Shown here: positions 47,601 through 56,060 of the stretch, in pieces
Numbering within the stretch: position 1 is the first letter of the stretch
How the letters are laid out: the number at the start of each line of letters is the position of its first letter
Assembly (NCBI RefSeq): GCF_032854445.1
Contig: NC_088301.1
Span: 23,592,226 to 23,656,225 of the forward strand
DNA: 64,000 nt
Source: Liolophura sinensis
Lineage: Eukaryota; Mollusca; Polyplacophora; Chitonida; Chitonidae
Direction: 5' to 3'
Position numbers and translations under genes: made by a program
The notes under the pieces: generated by a model
Seen by the model: only the letters and a program-made list of their open reading frames with translations
Database searches by the model: none
What the model was told of the DNA's origin: nothing

Positions 47601-48226
47601 TTAAGCATTTACAGCTAGGCCAGTTATAGAATAAAACCCTGAGGTAAATTGACAAGAATCGAATTTCTCCAGTTATACATGTGGCCATTTGCCAATTCAT
47701 ACTCGATGCTCTGGTTGTGTTTCCATACTGTAGCCTATTGTATTAAATTGGCTGTATCTTCATTCGAAATCTCGAAGGCTTTATTTTTTTAAATACTTTT
47801 TTTTACTTACGGTTGTTGCTTTCATGTATATGTCACTTTTTATGATATATGTTTAGTAGCTTTAATGTTGCTTTTTTCTAACCTTTACTTGTGCATTCAG
47901 ATCAGAACATTTTCTTTCCAGCTCTGATAATGATGTATGGAATAGGAAGTCTGAACAACCTAACCATTCCTCAAAGTCAGCCTAATATGCGAACAACCAA
48001 AGTAATTTTGTTCGAACGAGTTCCGGCGCCGAGGAACACGGAGTACACCCAAAGAAACAAACTCCTAGCGACAATCAAGGTAACCACGGAAACAGACTGT
48101 GCCTATCATTGCTTTCAAAGAGACGACTGTAAAGGGTTTAAACTCATCTGCCTTTTAAACACGAAGTGCCAATACTTTGCTTGTATTCTGCTTTCCTTTG
48201 GAAACACAATACGTCCGTATAAATAG
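36532..48226 (+). CDS. secreted C-type lectin with PAN-like C-terminus (5 exons)
   Basis: The joined exons encode 255 residues (248 if the later exon-5 acceptor is used). Every junction has GT-AG and matching phase (1, 0, 1, 1). Residues 1-19 are a Leu-rich signal peptide. Residues 26-147 form a long-form C-type lectin domain with all six cysteines (C26, C37, C54, C121, C135, C145), the WLGL core at 88-91 and WKWLDG at 99-104. The loop that normally holds EPN or QPD is shortened to SINPEDC, and the WND motif is WNA, so calcium-dependent sugar binding is probably lost or altered. Residues about 148-255 carry six further cysteines in a CxxxCxxxxxCxGF pattern resembling a PAN/apple domain. A sequon lies at N58. 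I infer a secreted recognition or mucosal protein, but the ligand cannot be predicted. Exon 1 is linked by phase and position only. Confidence 0.72.
38501..38713 (-). repeat. SINE family A, 5' truncated (intron 1)
   Basis: The minus-strand tail TTATTTATTTATTTAATTAA (as seen on +) leads into the CGCCGTACTCAAGAATATTT core and the family body to about the GCATTGGTGAGA region. The tRNA head is absent. Confidence 0.85.
38745..38930 (-). repeat. possible third SINE family (C), diverged
   Basis: Has the TTTTCAAGAATACCTCACTT core and, further on, GGATTTGAACTTGCGACCTC, whose inverse is a good B box. Related blocks are at 45490-45720 and 46620-46800. The family is poorly defined from these copies. Confidence 0.4.
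38931..40250. other. intron 1, no recognised feature
   Basis: AT-rich sequence with no clear exon or repeat. Confidence 0.4.
40270..40660 (-). pseudogene. Penelope-like element 3' fragment (intron 1)
   Basis: On the minus strand, SPAYGMCISRRVSF near 40600-40560 matches the PLE block SSPAYGVYISQLIRYAR. DDFNQLYKLLLKK follows near 40540-40500. 40270-40440 carries the PLE terminal sequence (GATTGCAACTGGCCATATAA, GCGGAATAAGACACAATC). It is aligned collinearly with 1136-1510. Confidence 0.7.
40661..41870. other. intron 1, no recognised feature
   Basis: A 98-residue minus-strand frame at 41275-41571 lies in locally GC-richer DNA but has no known domain and no splice support. Confidence 0.35.
41883..42159 (+). 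repeat. SINE family A, full length, with 11-bp TSD (intron 1)
   Basis: Begins GGGGCCCCGTGGTTCAGTTG, with intact A and B box regions, and ends TTAAAACACCAATCAAAT plus AAATAAAT repeats. The TSD ATAGGGTTATA lies at 41872-41882 and 42168-42178. A few extra bases follow the tail. Confidence 0.93.
42232..42537 (-). repeat. diverged SINE family B relative (intron 1)
   Basis: On + it reads TTGGGGTTTTATGTCGTACT, TTACGATCATGTGACGGCG, a body with CAGTGCTGAGCGCTAAACGA, then GGTTTGATCCCAGG as inverse B box. It follows a repeat D stub at 42180-42225 (AATAAAACCAGAGCAGCGAA). Confidence 0.65.
42545..42830 (+). pseudogene. Penelope-like element fragment, N-terminal side (intron 1)
   Basis: The + strand sequence ACAACATCAACGTATTCTAT, then CTAGAACTATTTTTAAAAAA, aligns with the inverse of 2260-2335 in the longer Penelope copy. 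The TATACTTTTAACGAAGGCTC, then TTCTGGAAAAAGTAG, aligns with the inverse of 2080-2135. The catalytic part is absent. Confidence 0.55.
43247..43741. mobile_element. palindromic MITE P, copy 2, interrupted by a SINE (intron 1)
   Basis: Left arm ACACTAAAAAAG and, beyond an (AAT)n expansion, TTAACAGAAAGTCTGTTGTC. The right arm includes GCATCACTCGGGCTGCAGAC and ends ATTCATTTTTTGAGTGT. Without the SINE and one TSD copy it would be about 278 bp, close to copy 1 (about 261 bp). TA abuts both outer ends. Confidence 0.8.
43376..43577 (-). repeat. SINE family A nested in MITE P, with 15-bp TSD
   Basis: Minus-strand copy with tail, core and head (AACCAACTGAGC at the end). An internal deletion removes the CCATCCGCAGG block. 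The TSD TATATAACATAATAT, perfect over 15 bp, is at 43361-43375 and 43578-43592. Confidence 0.96.
43961..44122 (+). repeat. SINE family A fragment just upstream of lectin exon 2
   Basis: Diverged body from CACAATTACCCCGGAGCCTC to CGTATAAGCGAAATACTATT. Both head and tail are missing. It ends about 50 bp before the exon 2 acceptor. Confidence 0.75.
44173..44351 (+). CDS. lectin exon 2: first half of C-type lectin domain
   Basis: Acceptor GCTGATTCCAG, then the exon, then AAG|GTATAG donor (phase 0). It encodes EECEEGWKLFGFNCYRFF, the typical long-form opening, then DSCENHNSTLSSVWSEAER, the helix 1 / Cys / A(S)L region of the fold. The minus-strand open frame over the same bases is a shadow. Confidence 0.85.
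44599..44803 (-). repeat. SINE family A, 5' truncated, with expanded ATTT/TA tail (intron 2)
   Basis: The tail has grown to a long (ATTT)n tract plus a short (TA)n before TTTATTAGATTAGTGTTTTA. The body stops at CGCAGGTTGCTGCGGGAC. Tail length suggests replication slippage after insertion. Confidence 0.88.
45490..45720 (-). repeat. possible SINE family C copy (intron 2)
   Basis: GGAGTTTAACTCGGTACTTT, then GGTTTCAAATACGCGACATC (inverse B-box-like). Diverged, no TSD found. Confidence 0.35.
45800..46168 (-). repeat. diverged SINE family B relative (intron 2)
   Basis: On +, TTTAGTCATATGACGACGAG, GATGACACCC-like body, CTCAGTGCTGAACGCCAAAC, then an inverse B-box region (GGGTTTTATCCTGGG). The head region is duplicated in tandem (next entry). 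Confidence 0.65.
46099..46243 (+). repeat. 71-bp tandem duplication of a SINE head
   Basis: CGGGTTTTATCCTGGGTCTC and CACCGAAGTGGTCT each occur twice, 71 bp apart. The two units differ at a few positions. Confidence 0.9.
46449..46554 (+). CDS. lectin exon 3: core of C-type lectin domain
   Basis: Acceptor CCCGTCTCATGCAG; donor A|GTAAGT (phase 1). Encodes ITRRDKSAWLGLVGDSDDTW and KWLDGSHLDDPSKWPS. The WLGL and W-x-W-x-DG signature of C-type lectin domains is clear. The EPN/QPD calcium-site triplet is absent from the loop that follows. Confidence 0.85.
46620..46800 (-). repeat. possible SINE family C copy (intron 3)
   Basis: TGGCGTTAAACGCCGTGTTC, then TTGGATTCGAACACGGTACC (inverse B box GTTCGAATCC). 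Diverged; a similar fragment may follow at 46860-46990. Confidence 0.4.
47185..47283 (+). CDS. lectin exon 4: end of C-type lectin domain
   Basis: Acceptor TGTAACTCTAACAG; donor C|GTGAGT (phase 1). Encodes INPEDCGAINGWNAVSKYNC and LLAAYVCKK, with the last three conserved cysteines. In canonical family members this loop reads WND; here it is WNA. Confidence 0.85.
47480..47740 (+). repeat. dispersed repeat D (intron 4)
   Basis: AATGACAACGCGGCATTGTC, ATAGAATAAAACCCTGAGGT, GATGCTCTGGTTGTG are in the canonical order; a diverged copy. Confidence 0.5.
47901..48226 (+). CDS. lectin exon 5: PAN/apple-like C-terminus and stop
   Basis: Two acceptors keep the frame: TTGTGCATTCAG (exon from 47901) and TTTTCTTTCCAG (exon from 47922). 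The first follows a CTAAC branch-point-like site by about 20 bp. The exon encodes about 100-107 residues ending in IRPYK and TAG. Cysteines at C214, C218, C224, C231, C237 and C242, with CKGF, resemble the helix-loop part of PAN/apple domains. The fold match is by pattern only. Confidence 0.7.
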
Positions 48227-48266
48227 TTGCAGTCAGGTTTGTGTCATATATTTTACAAATTTCTTT

Positions 48267-48272
48267 AATAAA
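48267..48272 (+). terminator. polyadenylation signal AATAAA of the lectin gene
   Basis: Canonical AATAAA 41 bp after the stop codon, followed by a T-rich stretch (GTGTTTTTCC). This implies a very short 3' UTR. Confidence 0.65.
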
Positions 48273-48399
48273 CGTGTTTTTCCTAATGATTATTTCATAT
48301 TCACTCGTTTTTAGTTTTTCTTACATATAGACCTTTACCATACAAATTTGGTCGTTTTGTCTTCAAGCAACCAGCATGAAATTCAAATCTTTGCGTCAA

Positions 48400-48560
48400 A
48401 GAGACATTCGTATAATATGACAGCCGTCAATCAAAATGGGCGTTTCGGGTCAATTATTGCAAGGCAGATTCCCAAAACAACGTTTGACACAATCCATCAA
48501 AGAACTAAGAAAGTATAAAAAGTACGAAATTATGACGGTATCATGCAAATGGAAGCACTA
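48400..48560 (+). repeat. dispersed repeat E
   Basis: CAGCCGTCAATCAAAATGGG, CGGGTCAATTATTGCAAGG, ACGTTTGACACAATCCATCA, AAAAAGTACG. The best copy of this family, with 53545-53660. Confidence 0.55.
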
Positions 48561-48599
48561 AGCAGTTTTCAATGATGTTGGAAAGACGCGAGGAATGTT

Positions 48600-50600
48600 A
48601 AGTGAATGAGTGAAATCATTCCCCCACAGTACCTTGATTGTGGACGCGACGATTATCAGAGAAGCAAATATTCATGTCAAGGGAAACTCATGTTGTATAT
48701 TGACGAATTGATCGCTCACCAATGCATTGGTGTTAAAGGATTTTGTTAATTTCCATACATTCTTTTACAATTCCTTCAGCTTTTCCTAATTTTTCGTTCA
48801 TTATGAATAGGTAAATCTTTGACATTTGTTCAAGTACTAATTTAATAGCCAATTATGTTTTTTTTACGAAAAAGTAAATCCAGTTCCCAATTGCTCTTCC
48901 ATTTTTACAATTTTATTTTCCCCATTTTATTTACACATCAGTAAGATCAGTATGATGTATACACCAGATTAAAGCTCTCTCGAAAAGATGAACTGCAAAT
49001 TTGCTAGTAACGTCAGGGAGCAAGGATCAACACGCGATCTGATCTGTTTCCGACCTCCGTTTCTTCTGAGCCCATAAACATTGATTTATTCTTTCTTTCT
49101 GTACATAAAGCGGAGAGTTGATGGTAGATTTGACAGTTTATACAGACTGCCAGGCGGGTAAATATACAGCACAATCGATGGTTGCTTCTCACGGGGGACA
49201 TTAACTTTCCAAGTCTTTGGAAATCCTCCTCTGTTTGGCAAACGACCAGCTTGGCTTCCACCTAAATCCCGGTTGGTTCCCTTTTTTTTTTCTTTTCGGC
49301 CATGCAGCCATTTTGTGGTTAGTCAAAAGCTGCCGTTATCCATCCAGGAAGCCAGCCAGAGTAATGAATAGTGGGTGACTAACCTATAGCTAGCGTGGCT
49401 AGACAATCAAACTGATTAGAGTGCTCCTGACCCTGGGAACATTTCTGGCTGACTTGCCGGGTGGAAAAATTGAATTCAATCAAGGATCGACCCCCCTCCA
49501 CTCCCTGTCCTGCTCTCTGACAGTAATGACCAGTGTCCGTTCAAATAAGGCAAGTGTTTGGACGACCAACGGTTTGCTGAAGAAATAACAAACTTTTCTA
49601 TCGGAGTCTACAGAGTCAATTTCAACCCATGTCCAAGTCGCTATATAATGCTGGATCTGACCAGCTTTCTAGAACAAACTCTCAACCTTTTAAAGCTGGC
49701 CGTCTCAGGAAGAGACTACATTTGCTTAAGGTAATCTAATATAAGAGAATCCCAGAAGAGCGGGCGGGAGAACCGGTCAACCATTAGCTCAGTGTAGACC
49801 ATGATGCCGCGATGTGTACCCGCCTGATGAACAACCAAAGAGTACTGGTTCAATGCAGATCCTGACTTCATTGATCGGAGTGGATTGACAGCTGTATATA
49901 CGGCTCATCTCAATTTACCCATAATGATTTCGGATTTGGAAACAATGCCGCCTCTTGTCTGATGAATCGTGATGGAATGCAATGTTTGAACTCTTGGAAC
50001 GTCCGCATCGTCAGGGTTAGATCGCGGGTTCAAAACCGAATCGGATCATGTGTAAGAATTTGGTAATGTTAGTACTTCATCATTGGAGCTTTATTGATCC
50101 GTTTATTTGACTGTTATCTTTTTGAAGATTTTTTTTCACTTATACGACGACGGTGAATTTTATGGATGGGGGTAAACAGAGTGCCAAGCATAAATTATTT
50201 ACCGTTGGCAAGTCACTGACGAATTTTTCCACGTGTAGCGTACGGATGTGCACACAGGTGCACATGTACAGACAATGTACAGTTTTCAGTGATGCAGGAA
50301 AGACAGTCTTTATAATATAGGTATGCTATCCAATTCAATTTTCAAACTCGTATAGTCCCTGAATAACTCAAATTAGGTCGGATAAAAATATAGGTCGCGC
50401 TGTCATTGCACCTGTTCATAAAAGCATCATGTTGAAGTTATAAACACGAATACCTAGGCTGCGACTGGCTTGTTCTGTACCAGCAGGAAAGAGTGTAGAA
50501 TAGGGCCAAAATATAGTCATACTCAAGACCTATTCACAAGGCCTTCACGTTATGTCGAGGCAGTGAAAGAAATCTATTCACCTTCGTAGGATTTGAATTG
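48600..50600. other. no recognisable gene
   Basis: Intergenic. 50110-50230 has a faint SINE family A core (CACTTATACGACGACGGTGA). Otherwise nothing was identified. Confidence 0.4.
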
Positions 50601-50607
50601 TTAAGAT

Positions 50608-50790
50608 ATTTATTTCGATTGGTGTTTCGACCTGTATTACAAGGGAAACCAACTACCATCAGTGGGATGCTGTAAGGCCGTCCCACGTATATGACAGTGA
50701 AGGAGCCAGCTTGAACTGGACTTGAACTAAAAGCGATCGCACTGGTGAGAGGCTCTTGGGTCTCTGTGCTGCGCTAAGATGCTAACCATC
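50608..50790 (-). repeat. SINE family A, diverged
   Basis: Tail TTATTTCGATTGGTGTTTCG, body with CAGCTTGAACTGGACTTGAA, head TGTGCTGCGCTAAGATGC as seen on +. An internal block is deleted. Confidence 0.75.
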
Positions 50791-51173
50791 AGGCTTTACA
50801 CATGTCCCCTTTTGGATTTGAAGCAGACAACAGATAGTCCTGACGGTACATTTCATCTGGATCTCTATCTGTACAAAGGACCAAGGTTTCCTCTGACACG
50901 GTTTATATGACGAAAGGGACAGTGTTTGTATAATATTGTAAATTATCCCTACTTGGATAGTAATATACAATAGGGTCCTTGTAGCATTTTTAAGATCGTG
51001 TGTAAATGATTTCAATTTATGTCAGCTGTCATTGATTCAAAAACTACTGAGTCAGGGATACTCCATCAAATGCGTTCACTCAAAGTCTTTAAGATTCTGC
51101 AGCTAGTGTATGTATAACTGTAAGTGGCAGGTATGGGCAGAGTCTTCAGGATTTCTGGCGATCATATAGGTTA

Positions 51174-51257
51174 TTTATTGATTTATTTGACTGGAGTTTT
51201 ACGCCGTACTCATATTTCACTTATACGACGACGGTCAACATTATGGTGGAAGGAAAT
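51174..51257 (-). repeat. SINE family A tail fragment
   Basis: TTTACGCCGTACTCATATTT and ACGACGACGGTCAACATTAT only; strongly 5' truncated. Confidence 0.75.
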
Positions 51258-52396
51258 GATGTTAGCAATGATTCGAAAGTGAAAATACGTACATTTTTGA
51301 GAAAAGTAAGTTCTGACCCAATAACTGTTTTCTGTCAAATTTACCACTTGAAAAACTAAAGTGTCTACTTTGTGGGAAATAATCAGGATAAAGGATTTAC
51401 GATGTTCTGTTATAAATACTTAGGGGAAAAAACTTAGCAAGGGAGCTTCCACACACCAACCCAAATATCACATCGCCATGACAACAGCATAGAAACGTAA
51501 TTTTATCGAAGGGAAAGGGGCAGACAAATCAGATAGCGTGTTTCTTGGATCGATCGCTTCATTAGATCACCATCATGCAGTTCAACTTTGTTCAAGGAAT
51601 CATAAATCTATAGATAATATCTGAAGAGAATCCACAAACTCTCTGTTTGGCATGGGAATATTGACTTAGAACATAGAAAATTGTTTTAAAAAGTCCATTA
51701 AAAAGCTTAGAAAAGAAGACAGCGGCACAACTTCACAGAGATATTTGCATGATAAATTTCACGTAACATATTTCACATTGAGAAGCAAAAGAAATATGAT
51801 GGAGTTTAAATGAGAAATGTCCGTCAGTCAATAAACACACAAATGTTGCGTCACTAAATAAGACACTGTATGGTTGAAAAACGCTATAGATATATTTGAC
51901 ATATCAGGTTGACAGTTGGACTGAGCCAAGAATGAAAAAAACTTGTTTGTAAAGTACTTTTTAGGTTTCTTATTCTCATTTTGTCTGATTGTATACAGCC
52001 TTCCTGGATGAAATACAATAAAGTTTCTGGAGGAATATAAAAGATACGGCAAAATTAAGTTGATTTGAAGTTGTGGTAACCTGCCTAAGGCTTTCCAAAC
52101 ATTCGCTTCATTTTTATGATGTAAACCTAATCTCACATTTTATATATTTACTTCACGTAGGGATTTACACGTGACTGACAAACTTACATCTATTACACGA
52201 TCAGTTTTTGGGGGTGGAGGAAACGGGGTAGAATGAAGCTACCGCACTTCACCAGTTGTTTGACAGATCTTCATAGAAACACAGCATAATCTGCGGGCCC
52301 TATATTTGAGCACGTGATCTCATTGACAATGGCTATCTCCTGATTTTAACATGTTCTCCCATGTTCTTTAACATGCTTGCAATATTGCCATCTTTA
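51258..52396. other. no recognisable gene
   Basis: Nothing supported. 52150-52340 has faint SINE-like segments (GGGGGTGGAGGAAACGGGGT). Confidence 0.35.
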
Positions 52397-52647
52397 TTAA
52401 TTTATTTGATTGGTGTTTTACGCCACACTCAATAATATTTCACTTATACAACGGCGGCCAGCATTGTGGTGAGCAGAGCCAGGGAAAAACCCATGACCAT
52501 CCGCAGGTTGCTGACAGACTTTAACACGTACGGTCGGTGTGAAAGCCAGCATGAGCTGGACTTGAACTCACAGTAACCGCAATGGTGAGAGGCTCCTGGA
52601 TCATTGCGCCGCGCTGGCGTACTAACGATCTCGGCCAAGGAGGCCCC
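52397..52647 (-). repeat. SINE family A, full length, with 14-bp TSD
   Basis: Complete minus-strand copy. The TSD TATTG(C/T)CATCTTTA, one mismatch in 14, lies at 52383-52396 and 52648-52661. Confidence 0.93.
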
Positions 52648-52699
52648 TATTGTCATCTTTAAACCATGGTCATTGAGTACGGCCTTCAACGTCAAATAA

Positions 52700-53540
52700 A
52701 CAAATGTGCTAAGTTAACACACAAGTTAACAAAAACATACACAAGTTAGCAAGAAATACAAAAAGGAAATAAGGGAAGGTTCAACAATGGCATGGACGAT
52801 ACACCTTGTGTTGGTATGCACAGGGATGTATAAAGTGTTAACGGTTACACAAAAGGAAAAAAAATTGAAAGGAATTCAGTGAAAACTGATAATAATACCT
52901 CATAATACCTTTTCGAAATGAATATGCATAGACGTGAACAATGAATGGTGGAATTTGTAGGAGACAGAGCTGATTTTGTCTTGCAAAAGGAACATTCGCA
53001 AAGATTCCTGCGGCATGTTTATTTTACTCTAGCAGAATTATACGGTGACGGAGAGATTTATAAAATTATATAAACACACTCGCTGGATAAACAAGACAGC
53101 CATTCCTTTTAAACTTTCACGATAGCAAGACAGACGATGATATAACAACATTATTGATTATTGACACCTGAAAGACTTGTGCTATAGATTTCTTCCGTTT
53201 ATAAGCCGCCCTGTTTTTGAGACAAGTCAATACAAAGGCAATTAGCTTCATTACAAGCAGCATCATGTCTTCCGGAAAACAGATAGAGCAGAATAGTAAT
53301 GAACTGCGCAGGTCTAATAGAAAGCCCTTCGTTAAATGTTAGCTTAAACGGACTCCAATACTTGGCCAATGCAGCCAATGGCTAAAGGATTGTGGGAATT
53401 GACCAGGTGTTAAGATAACAGGCCCAGCTCCCATGGGATGGCATTAATGTGTCGTAACAATTTTACGATCCATGGCTAAGAGCACATGCATTTTGGGTGT
53501 TTGGAAATTGGGAGCAGGGAAATACAACTGGATCTAGGCG
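52700..53540. other. no recognisable gene
   Basis: AT-rich. A short fragment near 53440-53480 (CGTAACAATTTTACGATCCA) resembles the family B core. Confidence 0.35.
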
Positions 53541-53544
53541 TATA

Positions 53545-53660
53545 TACCAGAAGTCAACTAGAATGGGCGTTCCAGGTCAATAATTGCAGGACCAATTCCT
53601 AAAACAATGTTTAGCACAAACCACCAAAGATCTAAAAAAAAGTACAAAAAGATCTAAAAA
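53545..53660 (+). repeat. dispersed repeat E, adjacent to the minisatellite
   Basis: GAATGGGCGTTCCAGGTCAA, AACCACCAAAGATCTAAAAA. It is followed by GATAATCAAAATATGTATCT, linking repeat E, the Penelope terminal sequence and the 43-bp array in one locus. Confidence 0.5.
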
Positions 53661-53772
53661 GTTGGAAAGACTCATGGAATATTCTAAGCAAATGAATTAA
53701 ATCAATATCGCGCACCATGCTCATTTATAAAAGATGTCGATAATCAAAATATGTATCTCATGCAGCTGCACT

Positions 53773-54590
53773 TTGAATAGCAACCGTTCATATATCAAAC
53801 GTGGCCATCTAATTCATGAATAGCAACCGTTCATACGTCCAACGTGGCCATCTAATTCATGAATAGCAACCGTTCATATATCAAACGTGGCCATCTAATT
53901 CATGAATAGCAACCGTTCATATAACAAACGTGGCCATCTAATTCATGAATAGCAACCGTTCATATATCAAACGTGGCCATCTAATTCATGAATAGCAACT
54001 GTTCATACGTCAAACGTGGCCATCTAATTCATGAATAGCAACTGTTCATATATCAAACGTGGCCATCTAATTCATGAATAGCAACCGTTCATATAACAAA
54101 CGTGGCCATCTAATTCATGAATAGCAACCGTTCATATATCAAACGTGGCCATCTAATTCATGAATAGCAACTGTTCATACGTCAAACGTGGCCATCTAAT
54201 TCATGAATAGCAACTGTTCATACGTCAAACGTGGCCATCTAATTCATGAATAGCAACCGTTCATATATCAAACGTGGCCATCTAATTCATGAATAGCAAC
54301 CGTTCATATATCAAACGTGGCCATCTAATTCATGAATAGCAACCGTTCATATATCAAACGTGGCCATCTAATTCATGAATAGCAACCGTTCATATATCAA
54401 ACGTGGCCATCTAATTCATGAATAGCAACTGTTCATACGTCCAACGTGGCCATTTAATTCATGAATAGCAACTGTTCATACGTCCAACGTGACCATTTAA
54501 TTCATGAATAGCAACTGTTCATACGTCCAACGTGGCCATTTAATTCATGAATAGCAACTGTTCATACGTCCAACGTGACCATTTAATTCA
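53773..54590 (+). repeat. 43-bp minisatellite, about 19 copies
   Basis: The unit is ATTCATGAATAGCAACCGTT + CATATATCAAACGTGGCCATCTA. Left units carry ATATATCAAACG. The right-most four carry ATACGTCCAACG and CATTTAA, so variants are clustered. The unit matches the dispersed Penelope terminal sequence (compare 1150-1200), which suggests amplification in place. Confidence 0.95.
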
Positions 54591-54626
54591 AAACAACGAA
54601 CACACCGAGTTCCAAAACCGAATGTA

Positions 54627-54833
54627 CAGGGTGTCCCAGAAGTCGCGCACCATCCTGATTTTCATTTTTTTCTGTGTTTCAGATTTAATACTGATTTTAA
54701 ATTTCTCCCCTCTTTCAGAGTTAATTATGGCTAATAAACTAACAGCACAAGAAAGAGTTGAATTGGTTTTTATGTTTGGAAGAGATGGGGCAACACACCG
54801 CTCTGGATGGTGCGCGACTTCTGGGACACCTTG
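54627..54833 (+). mobile_element. 207-bp mariner-type MITE with 29-bp TIRs and TA duplication
   Basis: The terminal inverted repeats (54627-54655 and 54805-54833) match at 28 of 29 positions, beginning CAGGGTGTCCCAGAAGTCGC on the left. TA flanks each side (54625-54626, 54834-54835), as for the Tc1/mariner superfamily. The interior keeps an ATG at 54727 and about 25 codons reading MANKLTAQERVELVFMFGRD, which looks like the N-terminus of a mariner-like transposase. It then runs straight into the right TIR. It is therefore an internal-deletion derivative, not a full element. Confidence 0.88.
54727..54804 (+). pseudogene. transposase N-terminal remnant inside the MITE
   Basis: About 25 codons with the LTxxERVELVFxxG pattern of a mariner-like helix-turn-helix start. 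No catalytic region remains. Confidence 0.6.
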
Positions 54834-54924
54834 TACATACAATCAGACTAAATAATATCCAAACTCTAGTGAATCCTAGAGCTGAAACGTCGCATATAGA
54901 TTATATTGGTCACTTTCCATGATG

Positions 54925-55050
54925 TGGATGGTCGTGGGTTTCATCCGGGATCTGCCCGGTCTCCTCCCGCCATAATGTTAGCCGCCGTCGTATAAGTGAA
55001 ATATTCTTGAGTACCGCGTAACACACCAGTCAAATAAATAAATAAATAAA
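54925..55050 (+). repeat. SINE family A, 5' truncated
   Basis: From TGGATGGTCGTGGGTTTCAT to CGCGTAACACACCAGTCAAA and AAATAAAT repeats. Confidence 0.88.
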
Positions 55051-55544
55051 TTTCCCTGAATATCACTAATCCGTATAATCAAGCATATGGGGGCTTCACC
55101 CATTAAGAAAACGTTACTCGCTATTATTCACTCATGTATCCTTACCTGTAGTGTGCAACTGCGTACACTTGAAGCAGTTATCCCTTCACCATGCAGAAGC
55201 GTGGTGTCCTTGACATGTCGGTATCGCATAGATTTGACCGTCAGTCTACTATTTACATACATTACAAAATACTTTCCCTTATCAATATTAACCTTTTCTC
55301 ATCACTCTTATTATTTCTTTGTCATGAGTTCTTCTACCTTAGCTACTTTCTTCCTTTATACCATTACGCCAGGTCTGTAAAGAAAGCAGTCTCACCATTA
55401 CCCTACAAGGACCCAAAATCTAAACTTGCACAGACCATTTAGTTCTCCTGTACTACGTATATCTGTCCAGCACGAATGGAATACACTCCATCAATTTGAC
55501 AAAATTATCCAAGATTTGTGGAAAATGCAGTTCACTTCCCACTC

Positions 55545-55806
55545 AATTTATTTTATGTGATTGACGTTTAAAGCTATACTCAAGAATATCTCACTTATAT
55601 AAAGGCGGCCAGTATTATAATTCAAGGAAACCACCCAGAACACGGGGGAAACTCACGACAACCCGCAGGTTGCTACCAGACCTTTCCACGTACGGCCGGA
55701 GAGGAAGCCAGCATGAGCTGAACTTGAACTCACAGCGACCGCATTGATTGTAGGCTTCATATCACTGTGCCATGCTTGCGTGCTAACCCCATCGGGCACA
55801 TAGGCC
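55545..55806 (-). repeat. SINE family A, full length, diverged
   Basis: Tail TTTATTTTATGTGATTGACG through CGTACGGCCGGAGAGGAAGC to a mutated head ending CACATAGGCC. Confidence 0.85.
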
Positions 55807-55829
55807 ACCACTTCCCACTCTACAGGTCT

Positions 55830-56060
55830 CCGAGCAATTTGTGGATGGTCGTGGATTTCCCCCAGGCTGGCGCCGTCGTATATAAGTTCATTTTATCTCA
55901 AGATTATTTCACTTATACGACGGCGGCCAGCATTATGGTGGGAGAAAAGCGGGCAGAGCCCGGAGGAAACCCCCGACCATCCGCAGGTTGTTGCAAGATC
56001 TTCCCACTTACGGCCGGAGAGGAAGTGAAAGTGAAATATGAATGAAATAAATAAATAATA
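55830..56060. repeat. inverted fusion of SINE family A fragments
   Basis: A + strand fragment (55838-55888, GTGGATGGTCGTGGATTTCC, then GCCGTCGTATATAAG) is followed directly by a minus fragment (55889-56024). A short + strand tail remnant (GTGAAATATGAATGAAATAA) follows to 56060. The junctions look like nested or template-switched insertion. Confidence 0.7.
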
